A stretch of DNA of 64,000 nucleotides from Akkermansiaceae bacterium. Its GTDB lineage: Bacteria; Verrucomicrobiota; Verrucomicrobiia; Verrucomicrobiales; DEV007. Each line of letters starts with the position of its first letter. Position 1 is the first letter of the stretch. Of this stretch, positions 51,043 to 60,282 are shown one piece after another. Under the pieces are notes generated by a model. That model saw only the letters and a program-made list of their open reading frames with translations, had not been told where the DNA came from and searched no databases. A program made the position numbers and the translations under genes. The stretch spans positions 1 to 64,000 of the forward strand of contig JACKQE010000003.1 in assembly GCA_024233005.1 (NCBI GenBank), written 5' to 3'.

Positions 51043-54000
51043 TCATTCCCGACCCCGCGGAGGAACGAAGTCCGGAATCACCCGCACAAAGGGCTTCGCT
51101 TCCGTCCGATCCTTGGAATCCCAACCCACGATGAAATCGACCGATCCATCCCGGTTTTTTAGGTCCGGCATGAAACAGCGCACCGAATTCGGGAGGTCCT
51201 GCCAGTCTTCCGGGCTGGTTCCAGTGATTTCCAGATGGGGCTCCACCGCCAGCTCGCCCCCGCGACCGATCACCAGACGGTTGAATTGCACGGAACCGAC
51301 CTCGGGAGGGGACGGGGCAGCGAGAAAATAGAGCTGCCCGTCCGGAGCGGTGAGAATCGTCTCCCCCGGACGCCGGAATCCGACCGGCTCCACGGCTGGT
51401 CCGGCGGGAGTCTTCATCGTGATGCCATCGACAAAACGATTTTCCGCGAGATGAAAAGAATAGACCGATCCATCCGACAGCAGAATCACCAGGAACCGAT
51501 GGCACGGCGACAAGGCCAGGAAACTGTCGGGACTTTCCCCGTTCTCTCCGCGAGGCACCGAAAAGCCGAAAAGATCACGCAAGCCCTCCGGATCGCGGAC
51601 TTCATAGCGGAAGATTTTTTCCTCCAGATTCGAGGGGGCGAATGCCTTGTCCCTGGCTTCGAGTTCATCGACATAGACCTGGCTCGGCCTCCCGCTTCCG
51701 AAAATCTCCTGTCGCAGGCTGCCATCGGCGGCATTCCAGACCAGACGGCTTTGCAGGGTGCCCAAGGCGCCACAACACCGGCTGAGGTAAGCCGAAGTCT
51801 GGCTGGGCACGGGATCGCCCGAGCCTTCCGCCCCCAAGTGTTTCGGATCGAAAAGCTCCAGTCCCGTGGTGAAAGCCGTGCCGCCGCGCCCGGATCGGCC
51901 AGTGCCGGAATTCATCAACCGGCCGCCGAACACCGGGAAAATCCGGTCATATTGCTTCAGCCCCCCGCGCGGATGTCCGTCGACGGCCTGGGGACTCATC
52001 CGAGAATGGAACACGTCCGACGTCATCGCTGCGGACACCTTTCCGGCCTTCGCGTATTGGATCCGTGTCATCCCCGTGTAGCCGGTAATGTAAAGCCACC
52101 GCTCATCGCCCTGATCGACCCAGAGCGAATCGTAAGGACCCAGCTTGGCGGTCACTGCGGTGCCGGGTGGCACGGATGTTTTCGTGACCGCGTTCCGATC
52201 TCCGATCCGGGAAAAATCCAGATTCGCCAGTGGATAGACAGCGTACTCACAAACCGCCAGCGCCTGATCCGCCTGCCCGGGGATCGGTGTGACCAGATAG
52301 CAGGGGCCCAGGCTCGGCCCTCCCTTAAGCGAGTCGGCCAGCGCGCCCTTCGCGTCCGGGGATTGCCGCACTTTCTCCATCACGTCGTATTTCACGGTCA
52401 CGACACCCTCCGGTGCGCCCGCATAGGTCCGAAACGAATGTTTGGAATTGGCGGGCAACAGCAGGGCATCGTCCCACCCGTCGCTCATCAGCAGCTGCCG
52501 GATGGAAGAGCGGGGAATGATGAGTTCACCCGGATTCGTCATCGCGACCAGTTTGCGACCCCAAATGGTCCCGACATGCACCATTGATGTCTTGGTGACT
52601 CCATGCACTTTGGTCTCCTGAGTGGGTGGAAACGCCGTGCGACCGTCCTTCGACACCGTGTCAGCCAGACGGGTGACCTCGCCGAACGCCTTGGTGTGGC
52701 CCTGGTCATCCAGATCGAGCCTCCAGGGTCCCCCGGCCTCCGCATACTTGCCGCCAGCGGTTTGAATGAACAATCCTGCATCCGTGACCATGGTGTGCCC
52801 CAATTTCCGCGCATCGGCACCCAGTGGCGGCGGTGTCGGGTAAAGGGTCGGCGTCGCCTTTTCCCAGGACCCCACATGCAGCCGGATGTCGGCGGTGAAC
52901 GCCGCGGCATCGGACCAATCCTGGGACACCGAGAACACCCCGCCGATCCGTCGCGCCGGAGTGTCGCTGCCGGTGGGTCCAGACAGCGAATCGCCGATCA
53001 CCGTCAAAAAAACCCGCCCCCTCGTGCAGACAAAATACACCCCGTTCGACAACCAGCCCGGAGAGCCCTTCATCACGTCGCCGCCCGGACAAAGCTTTTG
53101 CAGGCTGTTCATGGAAAAATCTCCAGGCGCGCGTTCGAATCTCGCCGTGGCCGGATCGAACCGGACCAGCCCGTTGGAAGCCATCCAATAGATCCGTCCC
53201 TCGTCGTCGGTGGCGGCCGCCGTCTGCCCCAGGTCGGCATCGTCGTCTCCCAGAATGTTGTGCTGGATTCCCTGCCAGTCCGGCTTGCCCACCTCGTTGG
53301 TAATGTGAACCTTGATGTCGGTTCCCAAGTCCACCGTTTCATCGCCCACCCCCTTACCCCACCCGCTCTGGATGGGCACTTCGACCAGAAACTTGTGCCA
53401 GCGATCCAGTTTTCCGCCCGCAAAGATCGCCTTCTTGTAGCTCAGATAGAGACTCGCCCGGGTCGCGTCAAGGGGTGCGTCCGTCTGGCGACTCAATGCG
53501 ATGGCGCCCCGCAGCGGAGGCTCGGCATCGGTCGTCACTGGGATCGTAATCGCTGCCTTGGAAACAGATCGCGCCGGACGGTCGATCATCACTGGACGAA
53601 GCTCTTTGGTGGAGGGAAGCGAAATGCGGGGATAAGGCCCGGCGGCACCCATCGCCTTGCCCTTTTCAATAAAAGCCACCGCTCCCCCGGGTAAATCCGC
53701 AAAACGGCCCGGAGCCGAGGCCTCCGGGATGGAGTCCGCCCGCTGTTCCAAGACCGGTTTCCCCGCACCGTCCACCACCACCAGTTCCCATCCGCTGCAG
53801 ATGCCGAAGCTCGACAAATCCACCACCAGCGTTCCCTTCACGGCCGGGTCCGCCAGATCAACAGGGACTTCCTTGTCCCCCGCCCTGCCGCGCAGTTTCA
53901 GCACCGCCTTCAGACCGGGGTGCGCTTCGCGGAGCAGATCGAAACGGTCCCATTGGAAAATGAGTTCGTCTCCCGTTCTGAACACCTCGACCGGCCCGAT

Positions 54001-54111
54001 TTCACGATCTGCCCGGCAGGAACCCCCCCCCATCAGAATCGACACCAGAACTCCATACCACGGAAACCGAAAGCTCCGACTGACAGGACACGACGGGAGA
54101 AATCGAATCAT
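51043..54111 (-). CDS. Very large exported protein of unknown function
   Basis: I do not recognise this 1022-aa protein. A hydrophobic N-terminal signal (FPWYGVLVSILMGGGSCRA) suggests export; a Cys is near its end but the lipobox is poor. The rest is rich in Gly, Asp and Pro with repeated short beta-strand motifs (EGRIYWMASNGLVRFDPAT, DQGDERWLYITGYTGM), suggesting beta-propeller or sandwich domains as in large surface proteins. The ATG at 54111 is preferred to 54132 because the signal starts there. It is on the same strand as the DUF4838 protein, separated by a transposase remnant. Confidence 0.7.
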   Translation of the reverse strand: MIRFLPSCPVSRSFRFPWYGVLVSILMGGGSCRADREIGPVEVFRTGDELIFQWDRFDLLREAHPGLKAVLKLRGRAGDKEVPVDLADPAVKGTLVVDLSSFGICSGWELVVVDGAGKPVLEQRADSIPEASAPGRFADLPGGAVAFIEKGKAMGAAGPYPRISLPSTKELRPVMIDRPARSVSKAAITIPVTTDAEPPLRGAIALSRQTDAPLDATRASLYLSYKKAIFAGGKLDRWHKFLVEVPIQSGWGKGVGDETVDLGTDIKVHITNEVGKPDWQGIQHNILGDDDADLGQTAAATDDEGRIYWMASNGLVRFDPATARFERAPGDFSMNSLQKLCPGGDVMKGSPGWLSNGVYFVCTRGRVFLTVIGDSLSGPTGSDTPARRIGGVFSVSQDWSDAAAFTADIRLHVGSWEKATPTLYPTPPPLGADARKLGHTMVTDAGLFIQTAGGKYAEAGGPWRLDLDDQGHTKAFGEVTRLADTVSKDGRTAFPPTQETKVHGVTKTSMVHVGTIWGRKLVAMTNPGELIIPRSSIRQLLMSDGWDDALLLPANSKHSFRTYAGAPEGVVTVKYDVMEKVRQSPDAKGALADSLKGGPSLGPCYLVTPIPGQADQALAVCEYAVYPLANLDFSRIGDRNAVTKTSVPPGTAVTAKLGPYDSLWVDQGDERWLYITGYTGMTRIQYAKAGKVSAAMTSDVFHSRMSPQAVDGHPRGGLKQYDRIFPVFGGRLMNSGTGRSGRGGTAFTTGLELFDPKHLGAEGSGDPVPSQTSAYLSRCCGALGTLQSRLVWNAADGSLRQEIFGSGRPSQVYVDELEARDKAFAPSNLEEKIFRYEVRDPEGLRDLFGFSVPRGENGESPDSFLALSPCHRFLVILLSDGSVYSFHLAENRFVDGITMKTPAGPAVEPVGFRRPGETILTAPDGQLYFLAAPSPPEVGSVQFNRLVIGRGGELAVEPHLEITGTSPEDWQDLPNSVRCFMPDLKNRDGSVDFIVGWDSKDRTEAKPFVRVIPDFVPPRGRE

Positions 54112-54871
54112 AAAGGCTGCGGGCGGGTTCAATCAAAGACCTCCATCGTACTTCCGAAATGTCCGAAAGAAAATGGTATCTGGGCGCTTATAGAAGGCGG
54201 CGTGATGCCGAAAATCACCTCCACGCGGGGAGTTGGCCGAACGCCCCGGTCATCTCCAGATGTCCCCTACGGCAACCGGTTGACGGTTGCGATAACGGGA
54301 CAACCAGTGGACGATTTTGTCCGCTCCGCGCGCGTGCGGAGAGGCGACCTTGCTGACTGCTGCTTCTGGCAGGAAATCGCCTTTTCATCCCCTTGGCTCC
54401 CCTCCCGCCGAGAGCCCGGGGTCGGCGGGGGTTCCAGGGGGAGGAAGAGGAAGTTCAGCGCCAATGACGTCAAAGTATCGCCCGAATCCGGCCGCTGAAT
54501 CATCGATTGTCGCACAGAGCCGGACCGTTTCGCGGACCGCGAGCCGAAAAACCGAACCACCAGGAAAGGGGAGTTCGCTCCCGCTTGATGTCGCATGTGA
54601 ATCAAGTGGGCTTGGTTCGGATTGTCGTGAGGGAGGCCCTCACAGAGCAGCGAACCCAAGCCCGACGCTGCCACCCGAATGGATTGGCCACAGGGCGCAT
54701 TTCGGGCGCGAATCCCGATTATGGACCCATTCCGCCCCTTCCTTCCCCCTCTCTCTCCCCGGCCTACCGTCAAGGCGAGTGCGAAAGGGATGGAAAAGCA
54801 AATTTCGAATCAATCGATCCCCCCAGCAACGTCTTGCCACACCGCTGATTCGAGTATCTGTTCTCCCCCTC
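54112..54871. other. Long intergenic region, no gene recognised
   Basis: These 760 bases separate a minus-strand gene from ubiE. Short frames exist on both strands but none resembles a known protein or begins with a good ribosome site. It may hold remnants of decayed genes. Confidence 0.45.
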
Positions 54872-55558
54872 GTGTCCGACCAAGATCCTGCTTTTGTCCG
54901 CTCGGCGTTTTCTGCCATCGCCCCCCGCTATGTCGTGGCAAACCATGTCCTCAGCCTGGGGATCGATGTCCTCTGGCGTCGGCATACCGCCCGGGTGGCA
55001 AGTGAGATCAATCCCCGTCGCATTCTCGACCTGGCGACCGGCAGCGGGGACCTCGCGGCGACCCTGCGGTCGAGATGCCCGGAGGCGGAGATCGTCGGAG
55101 CGGACTTCTGTGCTCCCATGCTGAAAGAGGCCCGAAAACGGAACCTTCCCGCGTTGGTGGTCGCCGATGGACTCGCCCTGCCCTTCGCGGACGGCGTTTT
55201 CGATGTGGTCACGGTGGCCTGGGGGCTACGCAACATGGCCTCCTGGAGCGGCGCGATCTCGGAAATGCGACGGGTTCTCCGACCTGGGGGACGTCTCGCG
55301 GTCCTGGATTTCTCACTTCCCACCCAGCCGCTGCTGCGTTCGGCCTACCGCTGGTATCTCCACCGGTTGCTGCCGACATTGGGAGGTTGGATCGCCGGAG
55401 ATCGGGAAGCCTACCGCTATTTGGGGGAATCCATTGAGCGATTTCCGGCAGGGCAGGCGATGTGCGACCTGATCCAGGAAGCCGGGTTCGAGACGGTTCG
55501 AGCCGAGCCCCTCATGGCGGGAATCTCGTCCCTGTATGTCGCTGACGTGGCTCCCTGA
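54872..55558 (+). CDS. UbiE/MenG-type demethylmenaquinone (or ubiquinone) methyltransferase
   Basis: A 228-aa SAM-dependent C-methyltransferase of quinone biosynthesis. The family start VRSAFSAIAPRY...NHVLSLGIDVLWRR is present in pieces, followed by SAM motif I LDLATGSGDLA near residue 53 and LRPGGRLAVLDFS near 145. MenG is expected in menaquinone users, so demethylmenaquinone is the likelier substrate. I chose the GTG at 54872; the open frame extends far upstream but that part is not protein-like. Confidence 0.85.
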   Translation: MSDQDPAFVRSAFSAIAPRYVVANHVLSLGIDVLWRRHTARVASEINPRRILDLATGSGDLAATLRSRCPEAEIVGADFCAPMLKEARKRNLPALVVADGLALPFADGVFDVVTVAWGLRNMASWSGAISEMRRVLRPGGRLAVLDFSLPTQPLLRSAYRWYLHRLLPTLGGWIAGDREAYRYLGESIERFPAGQAMCDLIQEAGFETVRAEPLMAGISSLYVADVAP

Positions 55559-55654
55559 AGATCGACGGGCCAACTTGGGCCCCATGGAGGATCCCTCCTT
55601 GCTCAGGAGAGTAAGAAGGGCTATAGTTACCAAAATTCCCCTCCCATCTCTCCC

Positions 55655-56488
55655 ATGTTCCAAAAACTTTCCTGTTGGGTGGTGTTTCCCCCCTTCATTG
55701 CATTGGTGGTGGTGGTTTCCTGCACCACCGTGCCCGACAACGGGCGCAAGCAGCTCAATGCCTTCCAATCCGCGGACAAGCAGGCCGAATTGGAGCAGAT
55801 GGGGCTGGATGAGTTCGAAAAAATCAAAAGCGAAAAGCCGGTTTCACAAGATCCGACCATGACTGCCGCGGTGCAGCGGGTGGGCAACCATCTCGCGCCG
55901 GTGGTGCCTTTGCAGAATGCCCATTGGGAGTTTGTCGTCTTCGAAGATCCCACCCCGAATGCATTCGCCCTGCCAGGCGGCAAGGTGGGGGTCCACACCG
56001 GTCTGTTCCAGGTCGCCCAGAACGACGCCGGATTGGCTGCTGTGATCGGTCATGAACTGGCCCACGTGGTCGCGAACCACGCGGGAGAGCGCATCACCGG
56101 ACAGGTCGCCACCGCCGCAGGGGTCGCGGTGCTGACCGAAGTCATCGGCAGCAATACCGGCATGAGCACTGGCGGCAAAATCGGCACGGGTCTGGGGCTC
56201 GGGGGAGCAGGCGTGCTTCTATCCCGAAAAAACTCCCGTTCCCAGGAACTGGAGGCCGACCAGATCGGCGCAATCTACATGGCCCGCGCCGGCTATGATC
56301 CCCGGGAAGCGGTGGAACTCTGGAAACGGTTCGCCAACTTCAAAGAGGACAAGGGCAGCAAGCGTTCCCGCGCCTTTTTGAGCACCCATCCGCTCGACGA
56401 AACCCGGATCAAATCATTGCAGAGCTTCCTGCCACGCGCCTTGGCACAATACCAGCCGATGCCGCCGGAGGGTGGCATCCCGCAATAG
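55655..56488 (+). CDS. M48 family metalloprotease lipoprotein
   Basis: A 277-aa zinc protease anchored as a lipoprotein. The signal ends at VVVSC with lipid-accepting Cys23. The zinc motif HELAH is at about 133-137 and the third ligand is in ELEAD near 201. A glycine-rich hydrophobic segment lies between them. It resembles periplasmic quality-control proteases such as BepA/LoiP. A formyl-THF cyclo-ligase gene follows after 5 bases. Confidence 0.92.
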   Translation: MFQKLSCWVVFPPFIALVVVVSCTTVPDNGRKQLNAFQSADKQAELEQMGLDEFEKIKSEKPVSQDPTMTAAVQRVGNHLAPVVPLQNAHWEFVVFEDPTPNAFALPGGKVGVHTGLFQVAQNDAGLAAVIGHELAHVVANHAGERITGQVATAAGVAVLTEVIGSNTGMSTGGKIGTGLGLGGAGVLLSRKNSRSQELEADQIGAIYMARAGYDPREAVELWKRFANFKEDKGSKRSRAFLSTHPLDETRIKSLQSFLPRALAQYQPMPPEGGIPQ

Positions 56489-56493
56489 ATCCC

Positions 56494-57102
56494 GTGTCCT
56501 TTGTCTCCGCCAAAGCCGCATGCCGCCGCCGGTTGCGTGCGACCTTGCAAAGGATGTCGCCGGAGGCACGTGATCAACAATCGCGTGACATCTGCAGTCA
56601 TCTGGCCACGCTCCCCGAAATCGTGACCGCCCGTTGCCTCATGCTCTATGCCGCTCTCCCGCTGGAGCCCGATCTCGATTCCCTGATCACTCACTGGACG
56701 GAAGCGGGCAAATGGGTCGTGCTGCCCCGCATCGAAGGCACCGCCCCCGGTCACATCGAACCGGTCCGGGTGCGGGGACCGGAGGATCTGGTTGCCGGCT
56801 ATCAGGGCATCCGGGAGCCGGGCGAGAGCTGTCAACGAATCCCGCTGGCGGGGATCGAATTGGTGCTCGTCCCCGGACTCGGATTTGCTCCGGAGACGGG
56901 AGCCCGGATCGGGAAAGGAAGAGGCCACTACGACACCTTTCTCACAGCCTGTGAAAGAGCCCGTCAAGGGCAGCCGCTCCGGGCCCTCGGTGTGGCGTTC
57001 CACGAGCAGTGCCTGCCCCCGGACGAACTTCCTCTGGAACCCCATGATCGCCTGCTTACCGGGGTGGTCACCGCCGGGGGGCTGACTCTCCCGAGGAGGT
57101 GA
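56494..57102 (+). CDS. 5-formyltetrahydrofolate cyclo-ligase
   Basis: A 202-aa enzyme that converts 5-formyl-THF to 5,10-methenyl-THF with ATP. The family landmarks are RRRLRATLQRMSP at the start, LVPGLGFAPETGARIG near 128 and the GKGRGHYDTFL signature near 143. It begins with GTG (56494) directly after the protease gene, suggesting cotranscription, and is convergent with the cysteine desulfurase gene. Confidence 0.93.
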   Translation: MSFVSAKAACRRRLRATLQRMSPEARDQQSRDICSHLATLPEIVTARCLMLYAALPLEPDLDSLITHWTEAGKWVVLPRIEGTAPGHIEPVRVRGPEDLVAGYQGIREPGESCQRIPLAGIELVLVPGLGFAPETGARIGKGRGHYDTFLTACERARQGQPLRALGVAFHEQCLPPDELPLEPHDRLLTGVVTAGGLTLPRR

Positions 57103-57111
57103 TGGGCCGGT

Positions 57112-58287
57112 TCAGCTGGCAATGACGGGACCTCCGCCACTGGGGAGAAGCACCCGCAGCTTGCCGACCGCCTTCGCCACCGCCAGGGCGGCGAGTTCCA
57201 CCTCCTCCATCGTGTTGAAGGCGGAAAAAGAAAACCGCACGCTGGAGCGGGCCCGGTCATTCCCATGCCCCATGGCCTTCAGCACGGCGCTGGGCTTGAC
57301 CTTTCCAGAACCACAGGCTGAACCGGGAGAGCAACAGATACCGGCATCATCGAGGAGAATCTGGAGACCTTCGGCATCCACCCCCGGAAAAAACAAATTG
57401 CTGGTGTTGGGCAACCGCTGCCGGGCACTCCCGTTGCGGTCGACTCCTCCCACCGTCTCCAGCAGCAGAGTCTCGAATCGATCCCGCATCCGGCCAATCT
57501 GTTCTGACACTCCCCCGCCGAGATCGGAACGGGCACAAACAGCCGCCTGTCCCAATCCCACGGCGCCGGGAACATTCTCAGTGCCGGAACGTCGATCCTT
57601 CTCCTGTCCCCCGCCATGCAGAAACGGCCGAAAACGAATCCTCCCACTGACAAAGAGAGCCCCGATCCCTTTGGGTCCGTGAAATTTGTGTCCGGAAAGG
57701 GACAGCAGATCGATCATCGGCAGCGCGGAGAGATCCACCGGCAGCTTGCCCACGCCCTGGACCGCGTCGGTGTGGAACAAGGCGCCTGCCGCATGCGCGA
57801 TCTCCCCGGCCTCGGCAACGGGCAGGATGACCCCGGTTTCACTGTTGGCCCACATCACACTGACGAGCGCCGTGGCATCGGGACGAACCGCGCCTCTCAG
57901 GAGATCCGGATCGAGCAGGCCTTCCCGGTCGACCGGTAGACGAGTGACCTCATAACCGAGCGATTCCCAAAACGCGGCCGGTTTGACAATGGCACTGTGC
58001 TCGACGGAGGAGATGACAAGGTGTCGGCGCTCCGGCATCAATTGGACCGCGGCATGGATCGCCGTATTGTCGGATTCAGTCCCTCCGCTGGTCAGGACGA
58101 TTTCTTCGGGACGGGCCCCGATGAGTTCGGCGACCTGTTGGTGGGCCCGCTCCAGAGCCTGCCGGGCCGCCCGACCAAAGCGATAGCTGGCCGAGGGATT
58201 CCCATACTGCTCCCCCAGCCAGGGTTCCATCGCCTGACGGACTTCCGGATGAATCCGGGTCGTGGCGTTGTTGTCGAGGTAAATCAT
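57112..58287 (-). CDS. Cysteine desulfurase (NifS/IscS-like)
   Basis: A 391-aa class V aminotransferase-fold PLP enzyme that takes sulfur from cysteine for Fe-S clusters or tRNA thiolation. The PLP lysine is in SLSGHKFHGPKG near residue 200, and the catalytic Cys loop is SPGSACGSGKV near 321, typical of group I (IscS/NifS) enzymes. The start MIYLDNNATTRIHPEV is the family hallmark. No iscU or sufE gene adjoins it; whether it is IscS or a NifS paralogue is open. Confidence 0.93.
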   Translation of the reverse strand: MIYLDNNATTRIHPEVRQAMEPWLGEQYGNPSASYRFGRAARQALERAHQQVAELIGARPEEIVLTSGGTESDNTAIHAAVQLMPERRHLVISSVEHSAIVKPAAFWESLGYEVTRLPVDREGLLDPDLLRGAVRPDATALVSVMWANSETGVILPVAEAGEIAHAAGALFHTDAVQGVGKLPVDLSALPMIDLLSLSGHKFHGPKGIGALFVSGRIRFRPFLHGGGQEKDRRSGTENVPGAVGLGQAAVCARSDLGGGVSEQIGRMRDRFETLLLETVGGVDRNGSARQRLPNTSNLFFPGVDAEGLQILLDDAGICCSPGSACGSGKVKPSAVLKAMGHGNDRARSSVRFSFSAFNTMEEVELAALAVAKAVGKLRVLLPSGGGPVIAS

Positions 58288-58344
58288 GGGTTCCGGAAGA
58301 CCGGATCGGTTAAACGCCCATCAACGGACGGCTCTCCGGCCAGC

Positions 58345-59214
58345 TTACATCACGGAAATCAGGCGGGCACTTTCCCCTTCGCGGGCGGGTGGTAAATAGC
58401 CTTGGCCGACCATGAACTGGTCCAGTTCGTACAATGTTCCCTCGTAGGCTTCCGGGTCGAAGTTGAAGGCGTAAAAGCCCTGGTCACGCCCTTGGAAAGG
58501 GATCAGGGTGCAGTCGTTGCGTTTCCATCGCATTTTGGAGACAAATTTCTCCGTCGCTGCAAAGGAGGCCAGTCGGTCCGCGGTGCCATGAAAGAACAAC
58601 ATCGGAGGCAACCCCTTGCGGATGTGATTCATCGGTGACAGCGAGCGGATCTCGCGACCATGGAAGAGTGGGTAACCGGCGATGGTTTTGTCAACCTCAA
58701 CCACGGGATTGAACAGGGCCAGAAGATTGGGGGCGCCACTGGTCCCGGGAGGATCACTTTCTTCGGGAACCAGTGAGGGCGACATGGCCGCCGCGAGCAG
58801 GACAAGTCCGGCCGAGTAGGCCGCTATTCCCGCGACTTTGCCGGGATCCACCGCCAATCGGTCCGCGTGATGCCGCACCCAGCGGAACGCCGAGCAGGCA
58901 TCGGCCACGGCCTCCGCAGGACCGGTGCCGTGGGTGGAATGCTGGCGCAATTCGATGAGAATGGACACCACTCCCCGTTCGGCAAGGTGCATGGCCTGCG
59001 GGGCGAAATGAGTCGGACTACCGGTGTTCCATCCGGCAGAATAGAAAAACAGAGCGGCGGGACGGCGCGCACCGGACTCTCCGGCATCCTCCTGCGGCAG
59101 GAAAAGGTGGGCCCGAAGATGCGGTCCGCCGTCAATTTCTTTGAAGACCAGAGAGGTGGCTTGACTGAGAATCTGGGACTCGCGATGGGCGAGGATCTCG
59201 GCGGAAGTTTTCAT
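58345..59214 (-). CDS. Alpha/beta hydrolase (esterase/BD-FAE-like)
   Basis: An approximately 289-aa hydrolase. Nucleophile elbow AAYSAGLVL carries the Ser, a C-terminal FFHGTADRLASF segment carries the Asp region and the late histidine lies near GRDQGFYAFNF. The overall pattern matches carbohydrate or feruloyl esterase-like alpha/beta hydrolases. The ATG at 59214 (MKTSAEIL) is preferred; a longer start at 59250 exists. There is no clear signal peptide. It is divergent from the secreted protein gene at 59341. Confidence 0.82.
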   Translation of the reverse strand: MKTSAEILAHRESQILSQATSLVFKEIDGGPHLRAHLFLPQEDAGESGARRPAALFFYSAGWNTGSPTHFAPQAMHLAERGVVSILIELRQHSTHGTGPAEAVADACSAFRWVRHHADRLAVDPGKVAGIAAYSAGLVLLAAAMSPSLVPEESDPPGTSGAPNLLALFNPVVEVDKTIAGYPLFHGREIRSLSPMNHIRKGLPPMLFFHGTADRLASFAATEKFVSKMRWKRNDCTLIPFQGRDQGFYAFNFDPEAYEGTLYELDQFMVGQGYLPPAREGESARLISVM

Positions 59215-59340
59215 GAAAGCAGGCGGCGTCTTCGCCATGCGCGAAGACAACTACCTGTTATAATAGTCATGCCTTTTGGAATTGCAAGCGCCCCCACGAT
59301 GCGAGATTGCGCTCAAAGGCATCCTCCATCACAATGCAGG

Positions 59341-60282
59341 ATGCTTTTGCGTCATTTCATCATCCCAACCATGATGCTCGTCTGTGGCCTGTTGGCACAG
59401 TCCGCGACCACCCTGTCTGCCCAAACCACCATGGGAACGATGCCCCCCGGGGTCAGCAACGGGGAAGCTCTGCGGCCGGATCTTGAGCAAACCTATGCCT
59501 CCTGGCGCAAAGCCATGGCCGAGGGCGACGCGCGGACATGGCAGAATGTGACCGCCACCTCCCGCCAAGTGGAACTGCGAAACCGGGTGATCTCCGAAAA
59601 ACAACCTTGGCCCGGCACTTTTTTTCAAGGCATCCTGCCGGGACCGGACATCAAGTCCCTGCGTGCTCTCCAGATCTTCGTCAAGGGACCCACGGCTTCC
59701 GCGGTTTATTTCGGCAAGGCCGACTTCGGCGTCTCGGATTCCTCCGCAATCACCGACAACTTCATTGTTCTGCGGTACTTGCAGGAGGCCGGAGTCTGGA
59801 AGTTCGACAATCTCCGGGTGGTGAAATTCGGGACCGATCCCGAGTTGGTGCAGCAGGTGTTGCAGGGCGATTTCACTTTCCTTCAAGGTCCCGAATTCCA
59901 GCCATCCGGAGTCATGCCGGCAGTTGCCAAAGTGGTCGCCCCACCGGATTACCTGGGAGAGTTGTGGATCACCGCCGTGGGTTGCTCCATCGATGTGGAG
60001 ATCAACGGCCAGCATCGGACACGCCTCGAGGGGGGAAGCGGCAAGGAACTCATCATCGGCGGACTTAAAGAAGGGGCAAACACGGTGACCGTCAAAATCA
60101 AAGAAGAACCCGATGACAACACCGGGGGGAACCCCCAACTCGAAATCGGCATTTACGGGGCGCGTGACGCCAGGGAACCAGCCACCCGTTACTTTCATTT
60201 CAAGCTTCCCACCGGCACTCCCCTCCCACCTTCCCTCCAGAACCAATTCCTGGTCGGAACCCGGGCGACCAACCCACGATGA
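59341..60282 (+). CDS. Exported protein of unknown function coupled to the dGTPase-like gene
   Basis: A 313-aa protein with a signal peptide (residues 1-25, FIIPTMMLVCGLLAQSATTLSA). The first half resembles an NTF2-like helical-sheet domain (TYASWRKAMAEGDARTWQNV, RYLQEAGVWKFDN), the second a small beta-sandwich (ELWITAVGCSIDVEING, GANTVTVKIKE). I cannot assign a family with confidence. The ATG at 59341 starts the signal; longer upstream frames lie over another gene. Its stop overlaps the start of the HD-hydrolase gene (ATGA). Confidence 0.7.
   Translation: MLLRHFIIPTMMLVCGLLAQSATTLSAQTTMGTMPPGVSNGEALRPDLEQTYASWRKAMAEGDARTWQNVTATSRQVELRNRVISEKQPWPGTFFQGILPGPDIKSLRALQIFVKGPTASAVYFGKADFGVSDSSAITDNFIVLRYLQEAGVWKFDNLRVVKFGTDPELVQQVLQGDFTFLQGPEFQPSGVMPAVAKVVAPPDYLGELWITAVGCSIDVEINGQHRTRLEGGSGKELIIGGLKEGANTVTVKIKEEPDDNTGGNPQLEIGIYGARDAREPATRYFHFKLPTGTPLPPSLQNQFLVGTRATNPR

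Noticed and set aside
54159..54356. Short frame (YLGAYRRRRD) resembling a transposase start
   Set aside because: No further motif and it stops quickly; similarity is too weak.
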